A stretch of DNA of 64,000 bases. Source: Sclerurus mexicanus (lineage: Eukaryota; Chordata; Aves; Passeriformes; Furnariidae). Within the stretch, counting starts at the first letter, position 1. Every line of letters starts with the position of its first letter. The translations under genes were made by a program, and so were the position numbers. The notes under the pieces were generated by a model. It did no database searches, was not told the origin of the DNA, and worked only from the letters and a program-made list of their open reading frames with translations. This document shows, in pieces, positions 1 to 12,495 of the stretch. The stretch is from the NCBI GenBank assembly GCA_013396755.1, contig VWZF01006082.1, forward strand, positions 1,422,125-1,486,124. The letters are read 5' to 3'.

Positions 1-2088
1 CTGTATAAACCAAGCAATTCCAGCACAGCGTTTTGGAATGGGCACTGTCTAGAGGGACTGAATTGAGATGTGGACTGTGTCTTATATATTTCCTACTTTT
101 TATTATTAGGGACACTAGCATTAAAACACAATTTACTTATAAACAGTACAAGATCCCATGGTAATAGCTGGACCATTTTCCCTGAGGAAATCCTACCAGC
201 CTGAGAAACACTTTGTAAGGCAGGCCTTGTGTACAGTGCCTAGGACATTTTGTGGCTACTGAACAAAAGCAGTGGACACCTTGGCTCCTTCAGCAATGTA
301 TTTCCTGCAGGACTGAAGCTTATGTGTACACACATACTCCTTCACCATTCCCCCTGCCCCAGTCAGTTCTTCTGGGACAGTGCAAAACTGGGGTATGGTA
401 GAGTAGCCATTTTTGGTGCATATGCCAGGGGCAAGCTGCCTTTGATTTTGCCATGTGCTGAAGTCAGAGTAAGAATGCCCTCTACAACCAGGGGCATCCA
501 AAGCCACTTGGAAAAGGTCCTGTGGTCAGACTAATACTATGAGAAACCAGGATGAGCGAGTTTGTGTGAATTACTAAACAGACCTTCAGTGAAGAATAAG
601 AATGATCCCAATGATTTTTAAATTTAGGTCAAATTTGGAAAACTTGATTTTGTTTATTTACGTTTTGCATTCCTGGAACGCAGGTGAAGATGGGAATGAC
701 TGATCAGCAGAGAAAGTGCAGGATGGTTTTGAGTGCTCGGCACAACAAAAGCTGCTCTAAACCTTCATCCTGCTGTTTGTCTTTTGGATAAAGATGTCCA
801 TGCTTACCTTATGGCTGATGGCAACTTGTTGGCCCTGAGAAGCAATCAACATACCAAAACTGTGCCAGAACTACCACTTCTAGGAGTCTTGTGGAGATGT
901 GCTTTTTCACGTACTTAGTTCTTGGTACTGGTTGATAAATAGCTGATGCTTTGCCAAACATGTCAGTGGTTTACAAAGTGAGAACACGTTCACTGGGTTC
1001 TGGATGAGACTTCTGAGCTGAATCATGGGTTCACTAATAGTAACGACTCCTGTTCAGTGTGATTCCTGATCTTGGCATGAAGGCAATAGCTCTGTACCAA
1101 CAACCTGAAAAAGAAAGCCATTCTTTACTGGTTTGCTGAACTAACCAGTTTCCCCAAATGATATTAATAACCCTACAGTATAATTTACTCATTAACAGAG
1201 AACCAAATATTTTTCCACACCTCCACTTGATAGAATCCTGTATAAACAAGCTGTGAAATCTTGTCTCTTATATTTTCTAGTGTAAGAAACTTTATCATTT
1301 TCTGAAACACTGAAATTGAAATCTATTAGATATAACAACTTTAATGCTTTTATTAAACATTTCTGGCATCCATGCTTTCCATGTATTGTCTAAAAGAGCA
1401 TTAACTACATGCACGGGAATTATGAAACTAGTCAGCTAACATCGAAGCAAACATTTTAGCAGCACGCCCCCACAGTTTTCAGCGGCTGAACTTTTGTTTC
1501 AGCTGTGATGTTATACAATCCTATTTCCATGGCAAACTTACAGATACACACTTGTCAAAATCCACGGTTTATTTAGCAAAACTGTTGAGGCACATATGTG
1601 CCATATGCATTCTCCCATTCTTTACAGATATGCTTTTGAAAACAGCAATTTCCTGCAGCAATTAAGTGTGTTGCTCGGACTTCAGTAGATGTGTGTGGCT
1701 TTGAAAAGGCATCTGGCTTGGATTCCTGTCTCTAAAAAGAGCACTAGTCAAAAAACTCCATGTGTTTTTCTACTGTTCCATCTTCTGCCTATTAGTCTTT
1801 TAAATGTCCTGTTTTACTTGATTTTTTCCCTCCCACACCGGCATTTAATCAATTCAGAAGGCATTCTTTCCTTGAACAGAACTGATCCTTGTACTTGCAC
1901 ACACCTTAATATCAAATATTTTGAGCACTGTCTAAGCATGAGTCTCAAAGATCTGTGACTTATCTGTCCTGGCACCTCCTTCATACAACCCAGGATAAGC
2001 GCATCGGTAGTTGGAGGACAAAGAGAAGGAGGTGTGTGCTTCTTCCAGCACAAAGGTGTATCAGGCAGGCAGGTGTGATTTTGTGAAT

Positions 2089-2124
2089 CCTCACTCTACC
2101 CTGCAGTCAGAGGGTAGAGTGAGG
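2089..2124. repeat. Perfect 14-bp inverted repeat (hairpin)
   Basis: CCTCACTCTACCCT (2,089-2,102) is followed by an 8-nt spacer and its exact reverse complement AGGGTAGAGTGAGG (2,111-2,124). The right arm runs into a further partial copy (GGGTAGAG), so part of the motif is also directly repeated. The stem is much shorter than a typical pre-miRNA (about 30 bp), so I do not call it a microRNA. Confidence 0.85.
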
Positions 2125-2262
2125 GTAGAGCACCTCCATGCTAGGTCTGGAGCAACAGAAAATAGTAACAGGCAATGAAAATTGCATGCTCAGGCTTTGA
2201 CTTCCAGTTGAGTAGAATCTGGGAATCTGGTCAAACTGAAAAACTTCATGGGGCACACAATT

Positions 2263-2316
2263 CTTTTTGTTGTTTGTTTTGTGGGGTGTTTTTTGGTTTT
2301 TTGTTTTTTTTTTTTA
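2263..2316. repeat. T/G-rich low-complexity tract
   Basis: Runs of T interrupted by single G or GG, ending in T12 at 2,304-2,315. It directly precedes the pyrimidine-rich block. No AATAAA was seen on the minus strand next to it, so it is not obviously a retrocopy tail. Confidence 0.8.
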
Positions 2317-2335
2317 GTTTGAAAATATTTTCAAT

Positions 2336-2740
2336 AATTCCCTCTTCTGCCATTGTGTCCCTCCTGTTTCCTTTTCCTTATTCCCAACCATCACCACTAG
2401 CTCCTGGCTCTGTGGTCTGGTCCTAGTCTCTGCACCAGCTAGGATGCATCCCACCCCATCCCCAGTTCCCCAGTCCCAGTTCACTCACACCTTTGCTCCC
2501 AGTTTGCTGTCATACTGTTGTTCCTCTCATCACTGTGGTGCCATCCTTGTGACTTGCTTTATCCCTTTCTAGTGTCCCAGCTCCTGACCTAGTATCAGCC
2601 TCCCCTCTCCTTGGTACTTCTACCACTCTTTCTCCCAGGGTCATTGCACTCTTCACTATTAGTTATATTTGCAACTGTCCCTGGGCTCCAGGCTCAAATA
2701 CGTCTTGCCTCCTTTGTACACAGTGCCCCGTGACAAGATG
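2336..2740. other. Pyrimidine-rich, strand-asymmetric block
   Basis: Across roughly 400 bp the plus strand is strikingly C+T-rich, with many CCC, TCC and CTCC runs and relatively few G or A, unlike the balanced flanks. It begins just after the T/G tract. There is no periodic unit and no open frame of note. It could be a mutated polypyrimidine tract or a strand-biased transcribed region; the function is unknown. Confidence 0.5.
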
Positions 2741-5700
2741 GTAGTGGCCAAAATATGGCAAATATAGGCAAAGTTCTCTACTTCATGGATACAGGACCTA
2801 TATCCATGACATTGGGCAACACTATGCCAAGGAGCCCCTTGAAGGTGTCCTTCACACGTGTACTGGGGTTTAGCTGCCTAGAAAGGCAGCAGTGAGCCAG
2901 TGCAGATGGAATCCAGGCTCTAATAAGAGAAAGTACATCCTTGTAAAGGATGATGTAAGACTGCTTGTTTAGAGCATTATTATCAGACCTGTCTGAAATA
3001 TGGAAACCCAAGCAACAAACTAGCAAAAAGGAAGGCACAGAACTGAGGAACTCCAGCTGTAATTTTCCTAGCTCTGATCACTAAACTGACATAATCTCAG
3101 CTGATTGTGGAAAATATCATTGAGAATGAGTGGTGAGCTGTTTCTCCCTTTGCTGATTACTCCTCCACCCCTGACATTAATGCAGTGAATGCTATCAAGC
3201 CATGACTTAACTCTGAGACAGCTCAAAGCACAGCCACAACAGAGCCAAAATTAGCTACAGTGCTTGAAAAAGTGAAGAAAAATCCCTTCCCTGTCCTTGT
3301 CCACGGTGTGAGGAGGCAGCTTTGCACAGTGGCAGAGCCATTTGTATTGTGAGGGGAAGGAAATAGAGGAGCAACTTGAGGAGGGAGTTGCGCTTTGTGC
3401 TTTGCTCTGCGGGAGGCTCGAGGAGGGCAAATGGGAGCCTACAAAGGGGATGCATATGTCACTTTTATTTTTTCCCCACTAAACAGCCTTCCCCTTCCCC
3501 ACTCTAGCTCATTCAGTTGCCTCTCGCTAGTGCCTCTCACTGCCTTTCTTCTTAAGAAATCCTTCTCTCTACAGCAAGCAGCAGTCAGTCCTTCAGCTTT
3601 CCAGTTTTGCCATGAGAGTGATACATGGGATAGAGGAGGGTAAAGAAAGGGGCTGGCAAGGAAACCCTGGTCAACTGGACTTGACTAATTTTTTTTTTTT
3701 AAATAAAAAGTTAGTATTAACTAGTTATGGTGACAGTGTGCAGAATGATGTGGTAGGAGAGAAACCCTAGAGGGAGCATTTGAAGCCCTAGTAGATCAGT
3801 CCGTATCATTCAATATAAACACCTGACTACATGTTGTAGCCATGTGTTACTTTTACTTTTAGTACCACCAGACTGCCAGCTCAAAGTATTGAGGTTAGAC
3901 TCCTGGACTAGGAAGTGAGAGAGCAGATGCTTAATTTGCTGGACTGATATAGAGGAAAATGAAGAGACCTACCTGCATTAGACAGATTACAGCTTTTTGC
4001 TATACCACAGGTAATGATCAAGGTATGATATAATTTAAAGTAGCTTGTTTTAGGGTCAGCAGTTCTGTCTTTGATCCTTCCATATGCCATTAATAGTAAT
4101 ATACATAGCAACCTTCAAGCAACCTTAGTTTTGCATCCTTTTCAAGGCTTAAATGTTTTTCCTACTTTCTTTGTTTTGCTTTGTTTTTGGAGAGGAGGGG
4201 AGAAGGAAAGGAACCAAATGTTAGTGAGATCATGTGGAAGAGAGAGAAGTGTGCAGTTGTGAGGGTTGCCTGTGGCAGAAAGGCTCCCTGAAAGGGCAAG
4301 CTGTTTCGGAATATCAGTAATTTTCCTGTTCTGTGAGATTGTTAAACAACCAAATCCTTCAGCTGAAATTGCTCTGTCCCCACTGTTGTCTGTACCACTG
4401 TACAAATAAATGGAACCACTGTGGTAGTAGGTAGTTGAAGTTTCTTATTTGACACAGATGGAACTTAATGCACTCACTAGTAACAAATGCTGAAGGATAA
4501 GCAGAAGCTACTCTGCATAGAAACCAAGTGAAGTTCCTTACTTTGTCCCAGAATTAATCAAATGGTCTTCTGAGATAGCTGTCAGAGGTTCAGAATTAGA
4601 CACATCCTTCCAGTGAATTGAACACAATTGTTCCATATATTTCCCCTTGTTTTAGAAGGAATGGCAGCAGCATCAAGGACGCACAGTCAGTAGCAGTAGT
4701 CCCATTATCCCATCATGGCTCTTAGGGTAACAAGCATATTCATTTATTATTCCATTTCCACCTGCACCAGCACCCTCATACTTCATCCTACTCTCTTCTT
4801 ACTGGAAGCGCTGTGTGTCACATATGGAAGCATACAGCTCAGACAAGGTTTTATCTCTGTGAGTAGCTTTTCTGCACTGCCTGCCTACTTTTAGGTGTCC
4901 AGAAACTTAAAGCTACATTAACGCATAACAAGGCTTAGGCAATTTGCTTGAATTATTAATACAAAATACTGTCTAATTACTTTTTGAATTGATTTAATTT
5001 ATTCCTCCCCTTGCTAAATGTAGAAAAAATACATGTATTCTACAACCACTGTTATTAAGTAGTTCAGGCTATTCCCTCTATTTGTGGTTGCCTGAACATC
5101 AGTCCTTTTTTCCTTGGGAATTAGTAATAGGTTACATGCACTTGGCCTGAGTCTTCATTGCTCTGCCCTACACAAAAGACAAAGCTACATGTAGAGATAA
5201 TGGCCTTATTCCCTGTTGTTTTAAGTGCATATGTGAATCCAGTCCCTGGAAGCATGTTTCCAATTTGTGAGCAATCTGTTCATCTATTCTTACAAATACA
5301 GTACTTTTCTTTCAATGCCAAAATTTGAAATAACAGAATTGTCTTCTCTGCCTCTTTTCTTAGTCTTTTGTGCATGTAGTCACCTATGAAATTATTCATT
5401 AATAAAAACCACTTTTCAGATAATGCATTGCTCTTCCTCACCTAAAAATGAATTGGAATGTCCTTCATTCCTGTCATGGAGAGTGACTGGAAATACCTGC
5501 ACAAGTTTTAGGCTGAAATATGCACATGAATAATTTTTAATAGTCTTTTTTCATGCCCAAGTCGTTGTGAGTGACCAGCTTCCTTTACTGCAGTGATTGG
5601 CAAATTTACAAGAGCATTATGCCAGATTTTTAGTTTCTTTACCAAATGAGCCCTTATACCTTACAGGTCAACGATACACAGCAATCACTTCATTAGCCCT

Positions 5701-5896
5701 AAAAAACTTTCTCCCTGAAGTGCTTACCATTTACATACCTGAGACCAGGACAGAGAACTGTGACACAGAAACAGTAATGGAGGAAATCTGAGAGGTGAAG
5801 CCAGATTTGTTGCATGATGAAATACATACTAAGTAATAACTGAATAAGTGCTGAAATGGAAGCAGTTAACCTGAGTGACAAATATTTACCTTATTC

Positions 5897-5940
5897 CTTT
5901 TCTTCCTGTTTTGTTTTGTTTTCTTTTTTTTTTTTTTTGT
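5897..5940. repeat. T-rich tract with T15 run
   Basis: TTTTG and TTTTC units lead into an uninterrupted T15 at 5,924-5,938. On the minus strand this is an A15 run, preceded 13 nt upstream by AATAAA (plus-strand TTTATT, 5,952-5,957). That spacing is typical of a polyadenylated 3' end, so this may be the tail of a minus-strand retrocopy. No parent gene was recognised in the following several hundred bases. Confidence 0.75.
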
Positions 5941-8900
5941 CAAAGTAGCCATTTATTTGTGTTACACAAGTTTGCAGGTAAAGTAATTTAAAAAAAAATA
6001 AAAAGATGGAATCATTGAAAATACATGTTGGCATTTATGAAACCATATAAGTAAAAGTACCAGGATGCTGACTCAAATATAGATAGCTGAGTTAATACTT
6101 ACTCACAGTTACCATGGGTATCTTTTGATATATTTAACTAGTATATATCTAGCATAAGTTACATCACTTTTAAAATAAAAGGGTAGAGTAACTATTGCTA
6201 TATAAGCAGTAGGTAACATCAGTGAGTCTTCACAGTAATGCTGAATGTGTAAACATGTGGTGATCAGTTTAATATTGCCATACCCATGTATACTTGTGAA
6301 CAACTGGCTTAAGATTTGCGGGTGGTTATTACATGAATTCAGCAGAAATGTTTGTTTGATGCTCTTTTGTTTTCATAGCTAAACTGACTTTCTTTTGAAA
6401 AGCATTTTAGGTGGCTTTTTTCCTCTACAGCTTGAACACTTTTTTCCCATAAAATGTTTTAGGGAAGTGTTTAAAATGGGTTTCCTTTGGCTGCTATGGA
6501 TACAAAAAATGCTTAAGTGCCTCTTAGGAATTTTTTGTGTTCTTTGAGGCAAGAAAGTAAGAGAAAGGAGTTAAAAAACAGAAGTGCCATAAGCAGAAAT
6601 AGATTTTACAGTTCTTCTACTGGAACACAGTATCATCCCAGTGGAAGTCATTAGACATTTTTTTTCTCCATATATAATGAAGGACTGCAGTGACTCATTC
6701 CTGAGTTGTAAATGAATTTTTAAAACCTTTCAGAGCTGTGGTCAGGGACATCATAAAAATGAACAGCTCAGGATATTATTCCAACCTGTAATTTCTTAGC
6801 AAGGAGACTATACAGGTCAACTGCTGAGTAAACCCTGTTTATAGTAATTGAACTTTAGGTCAAGTGTATTGCTAGGAAATTAATTTTTTACTGGAAATTT
6901 AAGTGCTAATGAACAAAAATCAAAAGAAATTTTGACCATTTATTCCTGTATAAGGCTAAACATGTCCTTTTGGTTTTGCTGTTTTAAAATATTAGTGACC
7001 AGAAAATCACCAAAGAAAAATCAACAAAATAATTTCCAAGATTTCTTGTCAAAGTGCCTTCTGTCTTTCTTTCTCTCTCATCTCTGTGGGATGCAAAATG
7101 ACACCATGTCATTGTTTCTCACATAATTATTTTACTGTATTATTGCCTTGATAGAAGTGGGAATCTTGTTCAGAGGCTATTGCCAAATATTGTCCTTTCC
7201 AGCCTGTTCTCACTTAGTCTCTACTTTTCAAAGTAACTGTTTCCTCTAATGTGATTTTATCCATTTTTCCAGTATCTGGCCTAATAATGGCTTGGTAACC
7301 TGGAGAAAGTGGGCAGAAGACTGCACCTCAGCTGAAGCACAGCATCCCTTCCCCTACATCCCGACATAACTTTCTTTGTATGTAGCTCACAGGGGTGTAT
7401 CTCACTGGTGGCCTGAAAGGTAGGTATCACTTCTGAGAGTCAGGTGTCTGGTCAGGGTGGAAATGGTACAGCAATCACGGAACAATATTTTTATTCCTTT
7501 CTGTGTCTCTTGGAAAGTTCCTTCAATACTGTGTGCCTTAGTTTTTGTATCTGTAGCAAGCACATGTTTACTTATCTCACAGGACTGCCAAAACTTAGTT
7601 CATCAATAGCTTTAAAACACTGAGTTTCCCAGATTGAAAATACACATATTTTAGAAGACTAAATTTAATACTTATAGAATCCTTTAGAAGTTTTAAAACC
7701 TCTATTCCATCCATTCGGAACATCTACTCTAACCTACACAAAGCAGACCTTAAAACGTCCCTCAGTCTTTTCATGAAAACCATGATGAGTCCAAGCACCT
7801 TCATACAATACTGTGTTCAGAAAATATTCAGAGTGAAATGCTATCCCTGACAAAATGAGTGGCTAGGGTTTTGTTTTCAATTTAGATTTACAGTCTCCAG
7901 ACAATAAAACGCTGGTTATGTCCCTTGGGATCATATTCCAATGGCTTATTGCCCTCATGGCTAAAAATCTTCAGTTTGGAGATGACATTTCCCAAAGGAG
8001 TCTGCCCATCCTTAGACTTGTTTTGAACCATCTCTTCTGTCTGTAACTGAATATTAAATATATTCAGAAATGCATTTAATAACATCTTGTGGCTGTTGGC
8101 CTTTTCAAAAACAATAATGTGAGTATTTTCTAATAATCTGAGAGCATACTGCCTTTCCAAACATCTCAATTTGTACACAGGAAAGAGCTCAAGTGATGGG
8201 AAAAAACCCCACCATTCTCATTCAGAGAACTATTAAAGTGTTTTTCAAAGGCTGATACTGAGAAAGTAGAGGCAATGGAAAAATGAAAAAGGAGTTTATT
8301 AGGGGATATATATCCCTTCTGTACAATATAATTCTTGAGTAGAAGAAAGCACATAGCAAGTGTTTCACTCTTATTAAAAGAAAATGAAGTCTGGATGCAT
8401 GCTTTCACATCCAATAAGATAACACTGGTATTGTCAGCAAGCACTACAGGAATTTATAATTCCATACAGCTGGATTGCAATTTCAGCTACAGGAGTGTGG
8501 AGACAAGGGAAGGAAAGAAAACTTACAACACTTCAGGCAGTATCACTTTGATCTCCTCAAATGATCCTGGATTGTAGTGACAATAGGTGATTGTTGTAAC
8601 AGTGTTTTAGTTAAATGCCTGGGTTATTATGCTGTGAGAATTCTAGTCAGCCATAGCTGCATTGTTGCTGTGAGCTGAGCGTCAGTGAATTTCTTTCCCC
8701 ATTAACAAGCTGAGCTAGACCAACTTGTATCTCCATGCAGTAGAAGTGTGGCACTAAAATCTGCTTTAAACCATAGAAATTTTACCCAAACTAGCCTGAG
8801 GACTAGATCAGATCTTTAGATGTTACTTCCTTTTATTGCTCTCTTGCATCTGTGCTGTATGATCCACATCTTCCCATCTGTTCAGAGTTGGATGGAGGAG

Positions 8901-9689
8901 TCGAGTTCTGCTCCTTAGAGAAATGGAAAGGGAATGAAAAGTCGAAGTGTTTACCTTAAGGATGGAGTCTGCCTAGACTAAATTCCTTGTTAATCATGCA
9001 GCCTACAAAAGGGACACTAAGAAATGAGGCTAACAGCTAGAGAAAAAAGGTCAAGAAGTCTTGCAGCATGCCTCCTGTCCAGAAGAACCAAATACAGGAT
9101 AGGCAGCTCATTCTCATGAGAAGGAAGCTTGTGGCAATGCAGAAAGGAGGTCATTCATGCTGCCAAGAAATAGTCTCAACAGGAGAGCTCATCCACTCTC
9201 TCTTCTTTGCCTGTACCCCTGAGGTGTTCTCAGGCCAAACTCTCAAAATTGTGTTTTATAGCTCAGTACAACTGTTCAAGTTGGTGTGGCTTCATGTTTA
9301 ACGATTTCAATGTAATGGAAGTCAGGAAATGTTAAATGTCTGGTTACAGTGGTGTACCCGTGTCTCTTAAGCAATGAAAGCATGGACAATTTAGTTCAGC
9401 AAACACTAAAACATGCTGCATCTAGATGTATTTTACTGCTGTACTTTAAATCATTCAACAGAAAATGCAGTTCCCCTGTCTAAATGCATGTCTCAGCCCT
9501 TTGGATCCAGTAATAGGTCTCAAGAATGTTTTGCTGATGCTGTGATTTCAAAGGTGAGCGTGATTCTACCTCCTGCCCCAATTATCAGCCGGTTTCTTTA
9601 ATAATTCAAAACCCTTGCTAAAATCCTGACCTTAGAGATTAATAAAATGATCCTTTATAGCCTTTCCAAGTCAGGCTGATTAAACACAG

Positions 9690-10345
9690 ATTTGGCACAG
9701 ACAACCTGAGAAACTTCAGTAATGTTATTCATTTAGCTAACAGAGTTACCTCCCCTGCTGACGCACTCCCAATTAATGCCAAGAAAGGCATCTGATCTGG
9801 TGGAAGGGGACCGCTTGTTCCGTGCTCTCTATTACCTTGGATTTTTTCCCAATTTAATGATAACATCACTGTGTTTTTCTTGAGAATTATAGTTATTTTA
9901 TGGAAGTGGGTAGCATTATGTCCAGCTCACAAGCTTTCCTGAGACAACAGCAGGTCCCAAGCCTGAACGATAGCAGGTGTTTTGGAAGGGAGGCATTCAT
10001 TAGCTCCACTAAAAGCACCTGAAGAAAGGCTTGTTCAGTATGGCAGTGGGTGATTAATTTATACCCTGCAGCAGAAGCTGAAGTATTTTATAATTACAAC
10101 TGATGGTCTTGTATCAGTCCACCAGCTTTTCCAGACTTAGGCTCTGCTGCAACCAAGCAGCGCCAGCTTAGCTTAACTCTGCCTGCCTGCCTACTGCTCC
10201 GCTTAAACTGATGAAACCGCATACAGGATGATGGATTTAAAATTAGTTTTTTGTTACACTAGTGTTTATGAATGCCAGCTGAGTCACTGCAAGCTGAATT
10301 TAAACCAGTTTACTAGAGTTCATACCTAAAATTAGCGGGGTTTAG
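9690..10345. promoter_or_regulatory. Candidate conserved non-coding element (texture only)
   Basis: A non-coding stretch free of simple repeats and CR1, rich in homeodomain-type cores (AATTAATG, GATTAATTTATA, AAAATTAG) and ordinary-complexity sequence. This is the look of vertebrate conserved enhancers, but conservation cannot be judged from one sequence. A weak call made on texture alone. Confidence 0.25.
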
Positions 10346-10569
10346 CTGAAACAGTTTAAAACTTAGCTGCGGGGGTGGTGCTGGCTGAGAAAGTCGTGCT
10401 GTGAGGCTGCCAGTGAGGAGGGCCGTGCTTAGGGAGAGGGGATACCCCTGGCCACAGCCCAGCTGCCCATTTCCTCTGACTTGTCTCCAGGAGTAGAGAT
10501 GGCTGTGCCTGCCCCTTGGTAGGGACCACAGGAGGAGGAGAGCAGGAGGTCTGATCCCAGGAGGAGTAG

Positions 10570-10745
10570 AAGGAATAGAATCTGAGAAACATTTAGGTTG
10601 GAGAAGATCTCTAAGGTCATTGAGTCCACCCATTAACCCAACACTGCCAAGTTCACCAATAAACCATGTCCCAAAGTGCTACATCTGCAAGTCTTTTAGA
10701 TACCTTCAGGGATGGTGACTCTTACTGGAGTTCCACCAGTCAGCA
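10570..10745 (-). mobile_element. CR1 LINE 3' fragment
   Basis: Read on the plus strand, the inverted CR1 terminus (degraded GAATAGAATCTGAGAAACAT) is followed by TTAGGTTGGAGAAGATCTCT, AAGGTCATTGAGTCCACCC and CCATTAACCCAACACTGCC. This order matches the 3' untranslated part of avian CR1 in reverse complement. Similarity continues to about 10,745 and then stops, short of the CR1 reading frame, so this is a severely 5'-truncated copy of under 200 bp. Divergence looks moderate, so it is probably old. It is non-functional. Confidence 0.9.
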
Positions 10746-12304
10746 CCAGCTAGGGACTTTACCCAACACAGAGCTCAGGTGTTATCCCCCTTGCCCAAAG
10801 ACCAACATAGGATCAGGAGATACAAGCTGGATCTCTTGGGCTGTTTCAGACAGTTTTCCAACCAAACCTTAGTGACTTTCCTTTCAGGGTCCAGGCCACA
10901 TTGGAGAATGGAGAGAGATTATCTAACCATGTAAAATTTTCCCATTTCTAGAATGTAAGATTGTATAAAGTGATGCCATGCAGAATGAGAGCTGGTTGTT
11001 TGAAGTATGTTCTTTCAATGCTGGACTGGAGGCTTTGCATAAGATCTCATAAGGAGAGGCTGAGGGGCCGCTCCCAAGCTCCAGGAAGAGAGGAGAGCCC
11101 AGGTGGAGGCTGTGTGGGATACGGGGATCGCATGGCAGGGAAGGCTGGAGGTGTCTGACTCCTGTCAATGGCAGTGGGCTGTCCCCTGTCCCTCCATCCA
11201 CAGGCCTGCAAGGAATGTGTGTGCTCCATGGAAGGGGGAAGCTGGTGCCTGGGGAGGCATCCCAAATTCACAGCAGCACCAGGAGGAAGCAGTGAGGGAG
11301 ACCTGCTTTCTGTAGGGACACGGGACCTTGTCTCCCAGATTGGCTTGCTGATGGGGGCTTGGGCAAGCCCTTGGTCCACTGCTTCACACAGGCACCTTTG
11401 CTGTAGCCAGAAGAGATCCTGGTGCTTTTCTCCTTGGTCCTGCCACTGAGAGGAAGCAGCTTTAGCTGCCTGCATAGCTGTTGTCAACAACAGGTTTGAC
11501 TTTTACAACCACAGGCAATTCCTCAATTCCTCAAATCCAAACCCTCAATTCCTTCAAGAATTGAGGAAGGCTTTGGGGACACCTGACAGATACTTCCCTG
11601 TACCTATAAGGAGATAGAGTCAGGCTCCTCACAGCAGTGCAGGATAAGAGGGCAAGAGGCAACAGACACAAGCTGAAATTAGGATTTCAGGCTGGGTATA
11701 AGCAGAAACTCTCTTTCCATGAGGTAGGCAGTGGAGCTGTGTCATCTCCATCCTCAAAGGGTTTCAAGTCCCAACTGGTCCAAGCCATGAGCAGCCTGAA
11801 CTGCTCCAGTGCTGGCCCTGCTTTAGGCCAGGAGGTGCACTGAAGGTCTCCTGAGATACCTCCCAGCCTGAATTATATCATTATCCTATGATAATTAACA
11901 CGTTTTTAAACAAAGACAACTTTGCACATACAGCAGATTCTACTCAGCCCTTAGTCTCAATAAGGTCTTATGGCAGCCAATTATATAGATTAATGCCATC
12001 ATTTCAATCAGCTTTATTTTCAACCTGACTTTCACATAAGATAATAAGACAGTTTCATTTTTGCAATCCCATGCATTGAGGTAAACTTTTCAACATACCT
12101 GCTTAAGTAAGTAACCTCTTTCTGAGAGTGCTGAGCCCTCATCGGCTGTCTCTTGAAGGGAAATTATTGCCACCTTTGGGAAACTTGATCCCATTTACCC
12201 ACCTACGTAAGGCTTGTGGACCCTAATTTTTGGCACATCTTCTTCAGTGTCTCTGCCACCGTAGCTTCTATACAAATTCTTTCTTAGCAAGAAAGGTACA
12301 TTAT
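10746..12304. other. Locally GC-richer non-coding stretch
   Basis: Between two CR1 fragments the sequence at about 11,040-11,460 is clearly more GC-rich than its surroundings, with only scattered CpG and no CpG-island look. A 147-codon minus-strand frame (11,047-11,490) spans it. Its translation is low-complexity, rich in Pro, Ser and Gln, with no recognisable domain. I attribute the open frame to GC content. A small hairpin with flanking direct repeats lies at 11,513-11,566. Confidence 0.6.
11513..11566. repeat. Direct repeats plus 9-bp hairpin
   Basis: ATTCCTCA occurs twice in tandem (about 11,518-11,533). It is followed by CCTCAATTC (11,543-11,551), a 6-nt loop and the exact complement GAATTGAGG (11,558-11,566). 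The same core thus appears as both direct and inverted repeat within 55 bp, probably a product of local replication slippage. Confidence 0.75.
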
Positions 12305-12495
12305 TATCACAGAATCATAGAATATCCTGAGTTGGAAGAGACCCACAAGGATTGAGTCCAAATCCTGGCCCTGGACAGGACAACCCCAAGAAATGCATCA
12401 TGTACCTGAGAGCATTGTCCAGTGCTCCAATTGAACTCCATCAGGCTTGGTGCTGTGACCATGTTGCTGGGGAGCCTGTTCCAATGCCCAGCCAT
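12305..12495 (-). mobile_element. CR1 LINE 3' fragment with ORF2 C-terminus
   Basis: It begins on the plus strand with CACAGAATCATAGAATATCC, the inverted 3' terminus of CR1, followed by GAGTTGGAAGAGACCCACAA. The minus-strand translation retains a decayed piece of the CR1 ORF2 C-terminal tail (HWNRLPSNMVTAPSL; related copies read HWNRLPREVV). Similarity ends near 12,495. This subfamily differs from the 10.57-kb copy, having a 'hearing-distance' end type ATATCCTGAGTTGG rather than CATTTAGGTTGG. It is truncated and non-functional. Confidence 0.93.

Larger units (their letters stand above)
1..10569. other. Unique non-coding sequence, no gene recognised
   Basis: About 10.5 kb of AT-rich sequence with stop codons frequent in all six frames; the longest open frames are under 100 codons and match no family I know. 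No CR1 tail, LTR or structured RNA was recognised. Sub-features listed separately are a T/G-rich tract, a pyrimidine-rich block, a hairpin near 2.1 kb, a poly(T) tract with an adjacent minus-strand polyadenylation hexamer near 5.95 kb, and a possible conserved non-coding block at 9.69-10.35 kb. It may be intergenic or intronic. Confidence 0.7.

Noticed and set aside
2089..2124. MicroRNA precursor
   Set aside because: The stem is 14 bp, about half that needed, with no extension of pairing on either side.
7674..7735. Possible inverted CR1 tail (TTATAGAATCC...)
   Set aside because: A few matching bases, but the conserved words after the octamer repeat are missing.
10313..10633. 106-codon minus-strand frame
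   Set aside because: Overlaps the inverted CR1 fragment starting near 10,570 and is otherwise low-complexity; not a gene.
11045..11075. Possible CR1 piece (AAGGAGAGGCTGAGGGG)
   Set aside because: Only about 16 bp resembles the CR1 ORF2 end; flanking sequence does not match, so chance similarity is as likely.
11047..11490. 147-codon minus-strand open frame, the longest in the window
   Set aside because: Lies in a locally GC-rich segment where stops are rarer; Pro/Ser/Gln-rich translation with no domain, and several other long frames overlap it on both strands.
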